64,000 nucleotides of DNA from Gossypium raimondii (lineage: Eukaryota; Streptophyta; Magnoliopsida; Malvales; Malvaceae): NCBI RefSeq assembly GCF_025698545.1, contig NC_068576.1, positions 54,472,094 to 54,536,093 on the forward strand, given 5' to 3'. Under the pieces are notes generated by a model that worked only from the letters and a program-made list of their open reading frames with translations, was not told where the DNA came from and made no database searches. Position numbers and translations under genes: made by a program. Positions within the stretch are counted from its first letter, which is position 1. Every line of letters begins with the position of its first letter. Below, piece by piece: positions 48,688-60,622 of this stretch.

Positions 48688-49580
48688 GGGTGTTAGTTGC
48701 TAAAATAACCCCTTTTTTTTAATAATTTTCAATATGGGAATTTTGTTGTACATGTACATGAACATTTCTGATGTATATTTAATTCATATCTTAGAGGGAT
48801 ACTAACTAAAACAGAGTATCAGTGTCCATCCATGTAGGTGTTCCATAATGTGCTTTTAGCTTAGCATTCCCAATATACTCTGTTTTAAAAATGTGATGGT
48901 AAATATATTAGAAAGTAATATAGATTGAAAAGGCCTGTTTGTTGCTGGGCAATAAAAGGAAAGCACCGAACGACGTCGTTGCGAAATCTATTAATTTCAC
49001 AGCGCATTGTTCATTTCAGGCGGTTTTAAAAGGTCTAATTCTGCCACCTAACCTTTTACTCTTCGGGTTTTAGAAATTTAGTCCTTGCCCCAGGTCTTTC
49101 AGTCTTTGTACATTTTTCCAACTACCATCTGTTTTTAGCTTGTACCAACCAACCTTCGGACTCTCCCAATACAACAGCATTTCATGCTTCAGTTGACTTG
49201 GGTTCTAGCTTCCTTGAAGGTGAAAAAACTCCTTTTAAGTGTGCAAAATAACTAAAATTAAAAAGTCCAAAGAGTACAGGGACTAGACACAGAATTAAAC
49301 CTTTTAAAAAGAATCAAAAGCCAATGGTAGTTACGTAATTTCGAACAAGTCTGTCGTCCAAATATCTGTTACGATCCCCTAAAGCATTTGAACCGATCTT
49401 CTTCAATCCATAAACCCTTCGCTCTCTATTTTCCCCTTAAACCAACCATCCAAATAAATAGAAATTAAAAGAAAAAACCCGAAGAAAATTCCCTTGCCTC
49501 GGATTGTTCTTCGTCCTTCCTTTCTCTGTCAGAAAGAAAGGAAAAACCCTAATATTTTTCATTTTGTAAATTCTGGAGAA
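48688..49580. other. Intergenic region, ZNHIT2 to PUX10
   Basis: ZNHIT2 3' flank to about 48960, then sequence with 'AGTCCTTGCCCCAGG' and 'AAAGAGTACAGGGACTAG' phrases at about 49080-49290. These suggest a small degraded MITE of the 'AGTCCCTGTAC' kind. The PUX10 leader starts at about 49440. No gene is seen. Confidence 0.4.
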
Positions 49581-52174
49581 ATGGTTGATGTAGCCGATAA
49601 ATTGGCATGTTTTCAAGCGGTGACGGGCCTCGAAGATCCCGATTTGTGTACGGAAATCCTCCAGGCTCATGGTTGGGACCTCGAACTGGCTATCTCTTCT
49701 TTCACCTCTTCCAATCAATCCTCTGCTTCCACCATTACCTCCGATTCTGACCCTCGCGATTCTCTTGACCCCACCCAATCCGCATCCAGTTCGGGTCTCG
49801 CTCCCGCTCCTAACCCCAGCATAGCTTGGAAACTCGTTACATTGCCCTTCTCTGTGATATCCGGTAGCCTAGGGTTAGTCTCTGGAGCTGTCGGGCTTGG
49901 ATTATGGGCCGCCGGCGGAGTTCTTTCGTATTCCCTTGGGATGATCGGCCTGGGACAGGGGCGGGGCGGGGAATCATCGGCACGATTGGTCTCGGTCTCA
50001 GCTGCGGCTTCTGAAGCTATGGAATTCGTGGCGGCATTTGAGAGAGACTACCCGACGACTAGGCCGAATTTCGTCGGTGAGGGTTTCATGGACGCCTTGC
50101 AGAGGTCAAGGAACTCCTTTAAGCTGTTGTTTGTGTACTTGCACTCGCCGGACCACCCAGATTCTCCTGTATTCTGTGGAAGGACCTTGTGTTCCGAGGC
50201 AGTGGCTGCCTTTGTGAATGAGAATTTTGTGGCGTGGGGCGCCGACATTAGGGCTAGTGAGGGTTTTAAAATGAGTAATAGCTTGAAGGCATCTAGGTTC
50301 CCATTTTGTGCCGTGGTTATGCCTACTACGAACCAGAGGATTGCACTCCTTCAACAGGTATCAACATTGTGATTCTCGCTTCTATTTTGAATTGTTAATA
50401 ATGCAATAAGTTAATGTTTTTGGGAACCCGAAATCAATTAGATATCCTTTTGGCAAAAGCAGAAACTGAAAATGACCTATTATCGTTCATGCTTTAGATA
50501 TTTTTTCGTAAATTTTTGTGCAGTTAACCACCTGCTAGGGGTTAAATGGGTAAAACTCAGGGATTTCATTCTAATTCTTTGTCATTGTGCTTCTGCTGAG
50601 CAGAAAGTTTAGATGTAAGTTCTTGCTAGTTTTGTTTTGCTTGTTGGTAAATGCCTTTGAATACAGATTTTTGGGTGGGCACTGAAGTTTTGACATGGCG
50701 AATAGCTAGGCGTATGAGTTCTTTTTTAAAGCCTGAAAATGCTGAATAAGTCATCTTCTTAATGATTTATTAAACTAAAGCTTATCTGATTTTCAATACG
50801 CCTACCAGTTCTTTACAGTTTGTTATAAGGCATTTTGTGACTTATATCGTGCTACAATTGGGCTTTGCATTTTTAGTTTCTTTACATTAAAATGCAGCTT
50901 TTGCTCGAATTGTGCCTTCATTCCAGACTACTACATATTAAATTCATTTGACTATTGTTTTTAGTGAATTGATTGGACTCTTTAATAGCATTCCTGTTTC
51001 TCATATTTTTAACTTTAGGTCAGCATAAAATAATGGAACTAAACCGGCCAGTCACACCAGTTCAACTGTGAACTGGCGGCCTATCTAGTCCAGTACTTTA
51101 TAACTTTTCTGAACCAGTAAAACCGGTTTAATTGGTGATCTTGCATGGTGATGCTCTCTTTCTTTGCAGGTTGAGGGACCAACATCTCCAGAAGAAATGC
51201 TCACGATGCTGCAGAAAGTGCTTGAAGAAAGTTCTCCTGTTCTTGTTGCTGCAAGACTGGATGCAGAAGAGAGAAGAAACAACATGCGTTTGAGGGAGGA
51301 GCAAGATGCTGCTTACAGAGCAGCACTTGAAGCTGATCAAGTAGGCTGCTTTTAATTTTAAATTAGCGGCTTTAATACAGTTTACTACATATTTGGCTAG
51401 ATGGCATACTCTAGTTTCTTTTTCCTCATTACTGCCATTATATTCCAAGAAGACTGAAAAAGGAAAATAATAATCCCTTCTTTGCTTACTAAATGTATTT
51501 GTGCTTTAAAAAGCACCATTGGAATGATAAAATAATAGCCTGACTAATCTTTTCATTTTATTCATGACATTAGGCTAGAGAACGCCAGAGGAGAGAGGAG
51601 CAAGAACGTCTGGAAAGGGAGGCCGCCGAAGCTGAACAGAAACGGAAGGAAGAAGAAGAAGCTCATGAAAGAGCAGCACGTGAAGCTGCTGAAAAAGAGG
51701 CTGCCCGGGCTAGAATGCGAGAACAAAAAGCCTTATCACTTGGTGATGAACCTGAGAAAGGACCAAGTGTTACACAGGTAATTTCATTTTTCTTGCTTTC
51801 TTTATGGTTTAGGCACTTTTATCATCTCAGTTCTAATGATCATTCTCCATCATCCTTGCATATTCCACTTTTCTGCATTGGCATGCCTAATACTTCTCCG
51901 TTGCCAAATTAAAATTAAACATATGCATGTTGTGTTGGGAAAACAGGTATTGGTACGGTTTCCCACAGGTGAACGCAAAGAAAGGAGGTTTCACAGCACG
52001 GCAACAATCCAATTAGTTTATGACTATGTTGATTCATTGGGTTGCTTAGAAGTTGAGGATTACAGCCTTGTGTCCAACTTTCCTAGAGTTACATATGGTC
52101 GAGATAAGCAATCCCTGAGCTTGAAAGAAGCAGGATTACATCCTCAGGCCAGCCTTTTTGTGGAGCTAAACTAG
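49581..52174 (+). CDS. PUX10: UBX domain protein, PUX10-like (UBXD8/FAF2 type)
   Basis: Four exons: 49581-50357, 51170-51340, 51574-51777 and 51947-52174, 459 residues. PUX10 recruits CDC48 to lipid droplets and the ER for extraction of ubiquitinated proteins such as oleosins. Domain order: UBA-like (about 5-45, ACFQAVTGLEDPDLCTEILQ); a hydrophobic hairpin (about 85-130, Gly/Leu/Val-rich, for membrane insertion); a UAS thioredoxin-like domain (about 150-290, FKLLFVYLHSPDHPD..FCGRTLC); a highly charged coiled coil (about 300-380, RQRREEQERLEREAAEAEQK); and a UBX domain (about 385-459). The UBX domain has VRFPTGERKERRF and the CDC48-binding loop SNFPR. The ATG chosen follows a leader with no in-frame upstream ATG of family character. 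All introns are phase 0. Confidence 0.94.
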
Positions 52175-52730
52175 TCTGAACTGAAGAAGGCTTGATACTT
52201 GTCATGTTGTATGATCTTAAAAGTTTTCTGCAATTACTGAAGTAAATATTTTTAATATGCTTCTTGTTTCTAGTTTCAACATAATCAGCGAACCATAATT
52301 TGAGATAAAGATAGCAGGGACTCTGAATTCTATAAGATTCGCTCGATCAACCAAATGGCCAAAATTTTCATTTCAATCAACCACTAGTATGTAGAATTAT
52401 TAAAAGTTTAAAGAAATGTTCATGTTTTTTTTTTTTTTTTTAGATTTCAATTAAACATGCAGCGTTTTTCCTAATTCCATTTATCAAATAATTATTTTTT
52501 TATTATGTCGTTTTATTTATTTTTATGAGATTTCTTTTATACGATTTATTTGTTCTAAAATTACTTTTAACATTTATGTTCTTGTAACAATCTCAGCTAT
52601 TAAGTTTGTAGCAAGTCAGTTAACTCATCGTGCTTTTTAGAAATATATATATATATATCTTTATTGAGAAGTCACAATTCCTTTAAAGACAAAATGAGAA
52701 ATATAGAAGGTTTAGAAATCGATCAATAAA

Positions 52731-52791
52731 ATCGTTGCGGGTGTTCCCGCCTGTAATCCAGGTGACCCAGATTCGATCCCCGGCAACGGCG
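52731..52791 (+). pseudogene. tRNA-Asp pseudogene lacking the D arm
   Basis: The 61-base segment aligns to nuclear plant tRNA-Asp(GTC) as I recall it. The acceptor 5' strand TCGTTG and 3' strand CAACGGCG are intact and pair. The sequence TTCCCGCCTGT...GGTGACCC (anticodon arm) and TTCGATCCCCGGCAACGGCG (T arm and acceptor) are preserved. The D arm is missing, a deletion of about 10-12 bases. The anticodon position reads GTA instead of GTC, and the anticodon-stem 3' strand and T-stem 5' strand have changes. It could not fold as a normal tRNA. It may be an old retroposed copy; no second copy or tail is seen. Confidence 0.75.
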
Positions 52792-52925
52792 TATTTTGCC
52801 GAAATTATGGACCTTTTATCATTTCTAGAAATTTGCACATCCGTTATTACCTAATGAAGCAAATAAAATTATGATGGTCAAAGAAAGTCATTGGGAGAGC
52901 AAGCAAATATAATTATGGTTGTTAT

Positions 52926-52947
52926 AATATATATATATATATATATT
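52926..52947. repeat. (TA)n microsatellite
   Basis: About eleven uninterrupted TA units in AT-rich spacer. Such runs vary in length between individuals. Confidence 0.9.
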
Positions 52948-53301
52948 AAAAAGTAATTACGAGAGCAAATAAAATTAGGATGCATTAGGTTGTTGATATC
53001 TCCATAACGTGTATATTTCATTTTCACACTAAAAAAAATTATTTTTAATTTTGTGCTTTGATTCGAATCATTTGGATCTACACTCGAAACAGTTCGTGGT
53101 ATGCGGATAGCGGAGAAAATCGTTTGGTTGGAAGTTAAAAATGATAAAGATCCGTCTATCCGAAAACACAGGTACGAATTTAGTCTAGGATTTATTGCTA
53201 TAAATATTACAAATTTGATCGATTTTCAAAATTTTAATTTTCGCTATGCAAGAAAATTATTTTCGAACTAGATTTTTTTTATCGATCAATCAATTTATTT
53301 A

Positions 53302-56249
53302 TAATATGTAACAGCCCGATTTTGGGCCTAGTCGGAACAGTGGTTTCGGGACCACAAATCTGACAAGGAAAAAATTTATTTTTCTTATATTTTTATGGTC
53401 TACGATTTCACGGAATTATTTTGTAAAAATTTTGTTCGAAAATTTTGACGTTTGGGCACTCAATTTAGTCAAAAGGACTAAATTGTAAAAAGTGCAAAAG
53501 TTGAGTTCTACAAGTTAGAGGTGTCTAATTATTATGAAATTTTAAATTGGAGGTCCTTAAATGGTAATTAGACCATTGGTTATTTATGGACAAAAATAGA
53601 CATGGTTAGTAAGTAAGCTATTTAAGGGTATTTTGGTAAAATGCCTTAATTAATGAATAAAGACAAAATAACATGAAATAAATTATCATCTTCAATTCTT
53701 TTCTTCATGGCCGTATGTAGCAAGGGAACACCATGGCTAGGGTTTGTTCATCTTCCAAGCTTCATGGTAAGTCCGTTCTAGCCCCGTTTTTCTTGTTCTT
53801 TGTATTTTTCGCATCCCGATAACTTGCTTAAGCTATCTCTACCATTAATTCGAGCTAGAATTTATGTCTGAAAAATTACCCATAGATGAAAAGTGTGAAT
53901 TTTGATGTTTCATGATAGAATATGAAGCTTAGAATTATGTTAAGCAACTTTTGCTAAGCGATTTTGAGTGAAAACGAGTAAAACGACATAATCGATAAAA
54001 ATACTAAATGTTCATAAGTAAGTGTTAGAGTTGGAATTTGATGTTTCTATAGAAGGGAAAAATGTTCAACATGTCATAATACATAAGAATAAGGGATGAA
54101 GTTTAATTTACGAGCTTTGGGGCAAAAGTGTAAATATGTAAAAGTTTAGGGGCAAAATTATAATTTTACCAAAGTTTGAGTCAAGGACTGTTTTGATAAA
54201 TGTGAGTACTAAATAAGTCAAATGTGTTATTATAGATCAAGAAAGAAGTGGAATCGACCTTGACCGGAGAAAAGGAAAGATTAAAGACTAAATTGCTAAA
54301 TTTTTATATTATTGCATCAAAGTAAGTTACGTGTAAATAATAGTTATATTTTTATAAATTGTGAATTATATTTGATATGTGAATTAATATTGAATGTGGA
54401 AGGAAAATTGTTCATGAATTATTCAAGTGATAAAGTGTTTAAAATAAAGTGTTAAGTGTAAATTCCCGGTTGAACTTAGGAATAGAAGTGGATACAAGTG
54501 ACATGTCACTAGAGATCAGTGTTACAGTGTTACAGTGAGTCCCGGGTGCTGGGTGATCTAGCATGTGTTGCGACACCTGACAGCTTGTGTGAGCAAGCCC
54601 GTGGACATTTCCGTGTTATTGATCGCTGGTAGCTTCACTACGTATCGATGGTAGCTTGGCTACGTATCGATGGTAGCTTCGCTACGTATCGCTGGTAGCC
54701 GGCTACATATCGTGGTAGCCGGCTACGTATCGATGGTAGCTTCGCTACGTGTCGCTGGTAGCTTCGCTACATATCGATTATGGCACTTATGTGCTAATTC
54801 TCTACGATCTATGTATATTCCGAGTGTTCAACGGGAAATTGACTAAGTGTAATTTAATAATGAATATAGGTGTGGAACTGAATTGAATATCGACTTAGAA
54901 ATGGAAAAGTGAATTTTGAATTGAATTGTGATTGAAAGTGAAAAAGTGAAATTATGAAAGAGTACATTTAGCAACAAAACAGTTTAGACAGCAACAGTTG
55001 TGTGACTTTGAAAAATCACCAAAAATGGTGGAAATTTAATTAGAGGCTGAATAATATATGAAATTGAAGCTTAATGAGTCTATTTTCACATAAAAGAAAT
55101 AGAAAAAGCAAAAGAGTTATATATTTTGAGATATTTGAAGTTTAATTAGACAGAGTCAGAATGAGTTTGGAATCCCCTGTTTTGACTTTGGAAAATTGTA
55201 AAAAATTGTACAAAAATAATTATGGGATAAAGTTTATATGTTTAGAATTATCAGTGAATCTATTTTTATGAGAAACAAACGGAAACTATATCCGAATTCT
55301 GTACAGTGAGATAATTAATTTTTAGTGAAGAGAGGTCAGAACTGTCAAACAGTGAAACAGGAGAAACTTTAAAGAATAAAATGTACTATTTGGCTAAACC
55401 AAAAATTATGAAAATTTTATGGTAAGAATATATGTGAATCTAGTTTCGGATAAAATTTACTGATCTTAATTTGGAGTTCTGTAGCTCCGGGTAAAAATAA
55501 TTTAGTGACTATGACTCGAATAGACAGCTTTGAATATACATGTTAGTGAATAGAGAAATTATAGTTAATGTTGTTTAAATGTGATATACACATAAAGGAT
55601 GTGGAATGGAGAGGAGGAGGAGGACAATAAAATGTAGGAAATAATTGTGTATAATGGTCATATGCCCGATTATAATCGGTAAATGTTAAATTGAATGGTA
55701 AATACGTATTGGTACCGAAGGAACTATTGCGGTTTTGAAAAGCAATTGACCAAATGTATAAGAAATTTAGTCTTGATATATATATATGATAATAATGATA
55801 TATGGATGATTATATCATTGAGTTGCATTGATTAATTCGGTTTATGTCATGGAAATGTCAAGAACATTTGTCTTTGATATGTGATGATCATGGTTTAAGC
55901 TCATATGGGAAAATAAAGTTTCATAGTATGAGAGTGTGGTATTGAAATATATATATTGGATTGAGAAATTAATTTGAATTGTGAACACGAAATATTGTGA
56001 ATTGAATAAAATGGAAATGGAGCTTTGAATTACATAAGTAAGTATCGGGTCTCGTAGGCCCTATTTGTTATGAATATAATATTTTGAGGATATGTTATAA
56101 AGAATTATAAAAGCATGTTAAAAATTTGAAGAGTTTAAATTTGAATGAAATTTTGTAACTCAGTTTAATACGTTTACATGTGTAAGTGTTCTAGTAATGC
56201 CTCATACCCTATTCCGGAGTTGAATACGGGTAAGGGGTGTTACATAATA
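53302..56249. mobile_element. Solo LTR of a Gypsy-like retrotransposon with 5-bp target duplication
   Basis: The LTR proper is 53307-56244 (2938 bp). It starts TGTAACAGCCCGATTTTGGG and ends GGGTAAGGGGTGTTACA, so it has the TG...CA ends and a 7-bp terminal inverted repeat (TGTAACA/TGTTACA). It is bounded on both sides by TAATA (53302-53306 and 56245-56249), the 5-bp duplication made by integrase. No internal region, primer-binding site or second LTR is found, so it is a solo LTR left by recombination between two LTRs. Its length and opening suggest a Gypsy element of the Tekay/Del kind, abundant in cotton; that family name is from memory. The intact duplication suggests a fairly recent insertion. 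It contains a short tandem array at 54619-54780. Confidence 0.8.
54619..54780. repeat. ~22-bp tandem array inside the solo LTR
   Basis: About seven copies of a unit of the form GGTAGCTTCGCTACGTATCG (then AT) lie head to tail with small length and base differences. Each unit holds the palindrome GTAGCTTCGCTAC or GTAGCCGGCTAC, so it can form small hairpins. It lies about 45 percent of the way through the LTR. Confidence 0.85.
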
Positions 56250-56434
56250 TTTCTCCAAATTCTATATTTATAGACATAAAAAGTATAAACAAAATAAATT
56301 TCTACTTCTAATGAATTAGAGTCGTAAAATACATCAACCTTATATTGATCTTGATGGATATCCACTTCTCGATAAGATATCTATAACAATGATTTATTTA
56401 TTTGTGTTTTTCTATTAGTGCTTAATTTTTTTAG

Positions 56435-57391
56435 GCTTAATCCACAAGTTGGTACATAAACAATACAATTTTTTCCATTTAGTACTTAAACTTTTTTTTT
56501 TGTCACAAGTGGTACCTAAACTATCTTTTTTTCCAAAATTGGTACATCCATTAGTCAAACTGTTAAGTCTATTTTAAAAGAGGCTTAACCCACAAATTGG
56601 TATCTAAACTATGCATTTCTTTTTCTTTTTTTCCATTTCGGTACCTAAACATTTTTTTGGTCACAAGCAATACCTAAACTATTTTTTTTTCCAAATTGGT
56701 ACCTTTGTTAGCTTAATTGTTAGTTAAACTGTTAAATTTTAAGAAAAAGATAACCGATTAAAAATTGATGTAGCAAGAAAGATAAAAAAATATATAATTT
56801 TCTTTTACATATATATATTCTTTTTTTTTTCAAAATTAGACCAATAGTTAAACCAATCAAGCCACCAAGTCTCGGTTTGATCAGTTCATCTAGTTCAGTT
56901 AAATAAATTATTAAATATTTATAAAATAATAAAATAATAAAAATAGAAAAAAATAGTTTAATTGCTTTTATTAGCTTGGTTCAATCGGTTTGTATTGATT
57001 CACGAGTCAATTGATTCAATCTCTATCGGTTCTCGATCTAGCTTTTCGACCTCTTCAAGTAGAGCAAGCAAGCAATGAAATTCAAAAATAGAATAAATCG
57101 CTAATGCCTCGACTTCAAAAGGAAAATTTTCGAGCATTGTCAAACAATATAAAAGATGAAGAAAGAAAAAAAGAAGAAGAGAGAGAGTGTAAAATAGAAA
57201 AAGGAAAATAAAAAAATTTAAAAGTAGTTTTTTAAGTTTATATGATATCACGATTATTTATTGATTGTACTATTTTTAACGGATATAAAATTTGGTATAA
57301 AATAAATAAAAAATAATAATTTAAATATTAATTAGTGGGTTAAGCTCTTTTTGAAATCGATTAAATGGTTGACTAATGAATGTATTTTCTT
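56435..57391. repeat. Complex repeat with direct and inverted copies
   Basis: A unit beginning AGGCTTAATCCACAAGTTGG (about 56435) recurs as AGGCTTAACCCACAAATTGG (56581), giving two direct copies of about 145 bp with shared 'GTCACAAG..GTACCTAAACTAT' phrases. The junction sequence at about 56543-56600 also occurs inverted at about 57329-57385 (ATTAGTGGGTTAAGCTCTTT). The segment between thus has long inverted flanks like a MITE. The interior holds 'GGTTTGATCAGTTC' and 'GGTTCAATCGGTTTG' dispersed-repeat phrases. It is non-coding; element class unknown. Confidence 0.5.
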
Positions 57392-58674
57392 TTTAAAGTG
57401 CAGAGAATTTGGTTAAGTTGAAAAATATGGACCCGTGACGGTGATCGACAAAGCGCAGTAAAGCAAAGCAAGAACAATTGATGCCAAAAAAGGTAGAGAA
57501 AAAAAAAAAAAAAACTCAGATTTCCAACTGGGCGGAGCGGGGGATCTTTTTTCTACTTTCTTTCAAAAATCCGAACTTTATGGTTTGCCACGCGCGCAAT
57601 CTCACTCGTTTCACGGGGCTTTCGCTTTTACCTTTTTAACCATATGCACCAGTAACCGCCATAGTCTTTTCTTTTTCTTTGGCCTTTATATAAAAATTAT
57701 TAAAAAACAATTTATTTAAAATATTAAAAATATAGAAAATTATTTAAAGGTTTTGAGCCTTTAATTTCGGTAACAAGAAAATAATAAGTTTGAAGTATAT
57801 GAAGGAAATTGATGTTTTATAATATTTACAAGTATTCTATATTTTATAAAATTGTAGAAGTTTTAAAATTTATTTGAGTATTATAAATAATTCTAAAAAT
57901 TTAAAATATTACTCCTTTTATAATTTTTAAATTTACAAGTTTTTTATCATTTTAATAATTCTTATATAACTTTTAATAATTTTAAATATTTTAAATAAAT
58001 TTTCTATAATTTTTAAAATAATATATAATATATAATTTTATTTTTCCTATATTTTTATGATTTTCTAAAATTTTATAATGTTTTAATTTTTAACCTTAAA
58101 TGCTGAAAAATCCTCGTAAAATAATTATAAAATCAATTAAATTAGCACATCATCATTTTTTCATGTCAACGCTATGTTAGTCGTCACATAATTATTTAGC
58201 CGTCATATTATCACTTAACGATCATAAGAATTTCAACAGAAAATTATATTTCAAGAACTCAATTGATCGCTAATTTTCGATTAAAATGATAATTTTCAAT
58301 TAGAATTTCAATTAATTTTAATTATTTGACAATATTTTTAAATATTTAAGCCTTTTAAAAATATATAATCACTTTTAATTATATATTCGTTAAAATGAAT
58401 TTATTTGATTATTTAATTAAACTGATATTGGACTAAAAGTAGTAAATAAGCCTACTACTTATTAATTAATTCTAGCTCGTTATATAAAATATAGATTAAT
58501 AGTCTATATATATAAAAGTAAAATAAAAAATAAAAATCACGTAAGTTTAAACAAATTTTTAGATCTATAATTTAAGTCGAATTTAAACAAATATAAAATA
58601 TATTAATATCATGTTTAAGTCTAATTTAAATCCGACTAAACTTTGACTTATGAATACCCTAACTGTAAGCATTA

Positions 58675-58895
58675 TGTAGTAGTGGTATGACACTACCTGC
58701 AGGGCTAATCAAAAGAACAAACCCCTTCGCAGCCTCCTATGCCAAGTTAGCTAGATGATTCGCATGTTTGTTGCCTTCTCTAAGAACATAACGCACTTCT
58801 ACAACCCAACTCGCATGCTAATCAACAATGAGTCGTGGGATTCCAAGACTCTTGGCCAACCGTAACCTAACAACACCTTCACAACTCCTAAAAAT
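58675..58895 (-). mobile_element. LINE fragment: RNase H (RVT_3-type) domain relic
   Basis: On the minus strand the frame reads AKSLGIPRLIVD, then a stop, HASWVVEVRYVLREGNKHAN, HLANLA, a stop, and EAAKGFVLLISPAG. The block R-x-G-N-K-x-A-N-x-L-A is the signature of the RNase H-like domain at the end of plant L1-type LINE polyproteins (compare REANKVADxLA). Two stops interrupt about 70 codons, both TAG where a Gln codon (CAG) is plausible. The rest of the element is missing. It is an old, dead fragment. A host RVT_3 gene relic is an alternative of equal form. Confidence 0.65.
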
Positions 58896-60085
58896 TTAAT
58901 TTTAAATGTTGTATTTTTTATTAAACCTGAAATTAAAATTTGTATTTATGTTAAATTATTTAATTTTAAATTACATTTTCATCGATAATTCAATAATACA
59001 AAACTAATATGCATTAATATTCAACATTTAAATATATTCATTCAATTAAAAATTAAACGGATAAAATCATTTATAGTACATGTAAATTTAAAATTAATAA
59101 ATATAAAACGAAACTACATTAAAATTTAAATGGTAAAACTTGAACCTAGAACACCAAATTCTCAAAATTTTAATTTTATTATTTCAATCAAAATTTCATT
59201 TGTAAATTATATACTTATACATTTTTTCACGCACATCGTGTCAACTTCTCATAATTTAATTTATATGAAAATCTATAGGTAAAAGTATTAGAAAAGCCTA
59301 TGTACTTAGAGGCGGATTACATTTCGATCCCTCTATTGAAAAATGGGTAAATTAGTCATTATACATATATATCTATATAATTTCTCAAGGTATCTATGGA
59401 GCGAGCCCAGTAACTAATGGTAGTAGATGTTGGCCACGAGTTTTAAAATCCCTCCATACCTAGGGCGAGGATCAAACCCTCACAATAACTAAAATATCAT
59501 TTTGATTTCTTAAAAATTTTCTTCACAATAATTCTAATAAAATAAAATTTATTTTTTAAACAAATCTAGGCAAAAAAAAGTAAAAATAAAAAAGTTACAT
59601 TTTAAAAATTAATTAACTACAGGGAATTCCTGATGCTTTTACCAAATCTATAATTCTATATATATTTTATTTTAATTTAAAAATTAAGGAAAATATTCCT
59701 TGGTAACAAAGACTTCTATGTATCTCCAGCAACTTGGTGCATAGCAATTAAAATCCAAGTAATTGATTCCTTTTAAAAAACTCCAACCTCAGCCACACGC
59801 TCCTAAACATGCGCGTGTGATTCTTCTACTTCCTTATCCCCATATGCCGTTGCCGATAATGATACATCCGTTTATGCTTTTTTATTTGCCCTTTTAAATT
59901 AAATTACTTCCCTAGGCCCTTTCCTTTTCCTTCTTTTTTCTCTCTTTTTCTCTCTCTTTTTTTGTTTGATAAAACTCATCTCTTTTAATCCTTAGGACTT
60001 CAAATTTCCCAGTGATTAGGATTCTTGGTGTCTCAGAAAAATTCAGAAATCTCTTGAAACCTAAAGCAATTAGGGAATAATTACA

Positions 60086-60351
60086 ATGCGGATAGCATTA
60101 TGCGGGGAGAATTTGGGATTGGTATAAAAATGAAGAGAAAATCGAATCCAGGGAGAAATAGCTTTATGGAATTGGAATATCCGGAGACTGAAGAAGATAT
60201 GCGTTTGTTCGTTGCCTTCGGATGCCGGTTCCGATTCCGATCGGCATTCGATTCCTACTCTGTGGCTTGTGAAGCGTTCTCTGAAAAACGACAGCAGATT
60301 CTCTCCTCTTCTTCTTCTTCGCATCTAATCGGTGTCAGGCTTCATCTCTAA
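60086..60351 (+). promoter_or_regulatory. Upstream reading frames in the WNK8-like leader
   Basis: Two ATG frames precede the main start at 60487. A 13-codon frame (60086-60127) and an 83-codon frame (60100-60351) overlap each other and both end before the main ATG. If the transcript begins upstream of 60086, as the CT-rich sequence at 59900-59960 suggests, both could reduce translation of the kinase. The 83-codon frame is Arg/Phe/Ser-rich and matches no family I recognise. Whether they lie in the mature leader is not known. Confidence 0.35.
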
Positions 60352-60486
60352 TAGCGTTTTCTGCAATTTTTTTTCTTTTGGAGTTTTTCTTGTTTTTCTT
60401 TTTTTTCGAGGGTCTTCTTTTTGGCTGTTGTTGTTGGAATTATCGATCGGGTTGCGGCGGCGGTTGGTTCTTTGTACATAGAAAAA

Positions 60487-60568
60487 ATGGAGGTGGCTGA
60501 TGACTGTGATTTCGCTGAGAAAGATCCGTCGGGTCGGTATGTGAGGGTATGTTTTCTGGCTCCGAATC

Positions 60569-60622
<54 letters not shown>

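Larger units (their letters stand above)
52175..53306. other. Spacer with tRNA relic and TA repeat
   Basis: This is the 3' flank of the PUX10 gene, then AT-rich sequence. It contains the tRNA-Asp pseudogene at 52731-52791 and a TA dinucleotide run at about 52926-52947. The tract to 53301 is non-coding and borders the solo LTR. Confidence 0.45.
56250..60486. other. Spacer between solo LTR and WNK8-like gene
   Basis: The region holds a repeat-rich tract (56435-57391) and a LINE fragment (58675-58895), both listed separately. Between them, 57420-57660 is a GC-richer tract (CTGGGCGGAGCGGGGGATC near 57530) with no recognised gene, and 57660-58640 is extremely AT-rich. The sequence 59780-60486 is the WNK8-like promoter and leader and includes two short upstream reading frames. 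Confidence 0.4.

Noticed and set aside
57000-57251. 83-codon minus-strand frame rich in Phe and Leu
   Set aside because: It translates a T/A-rich part of a repeat and has no domain.
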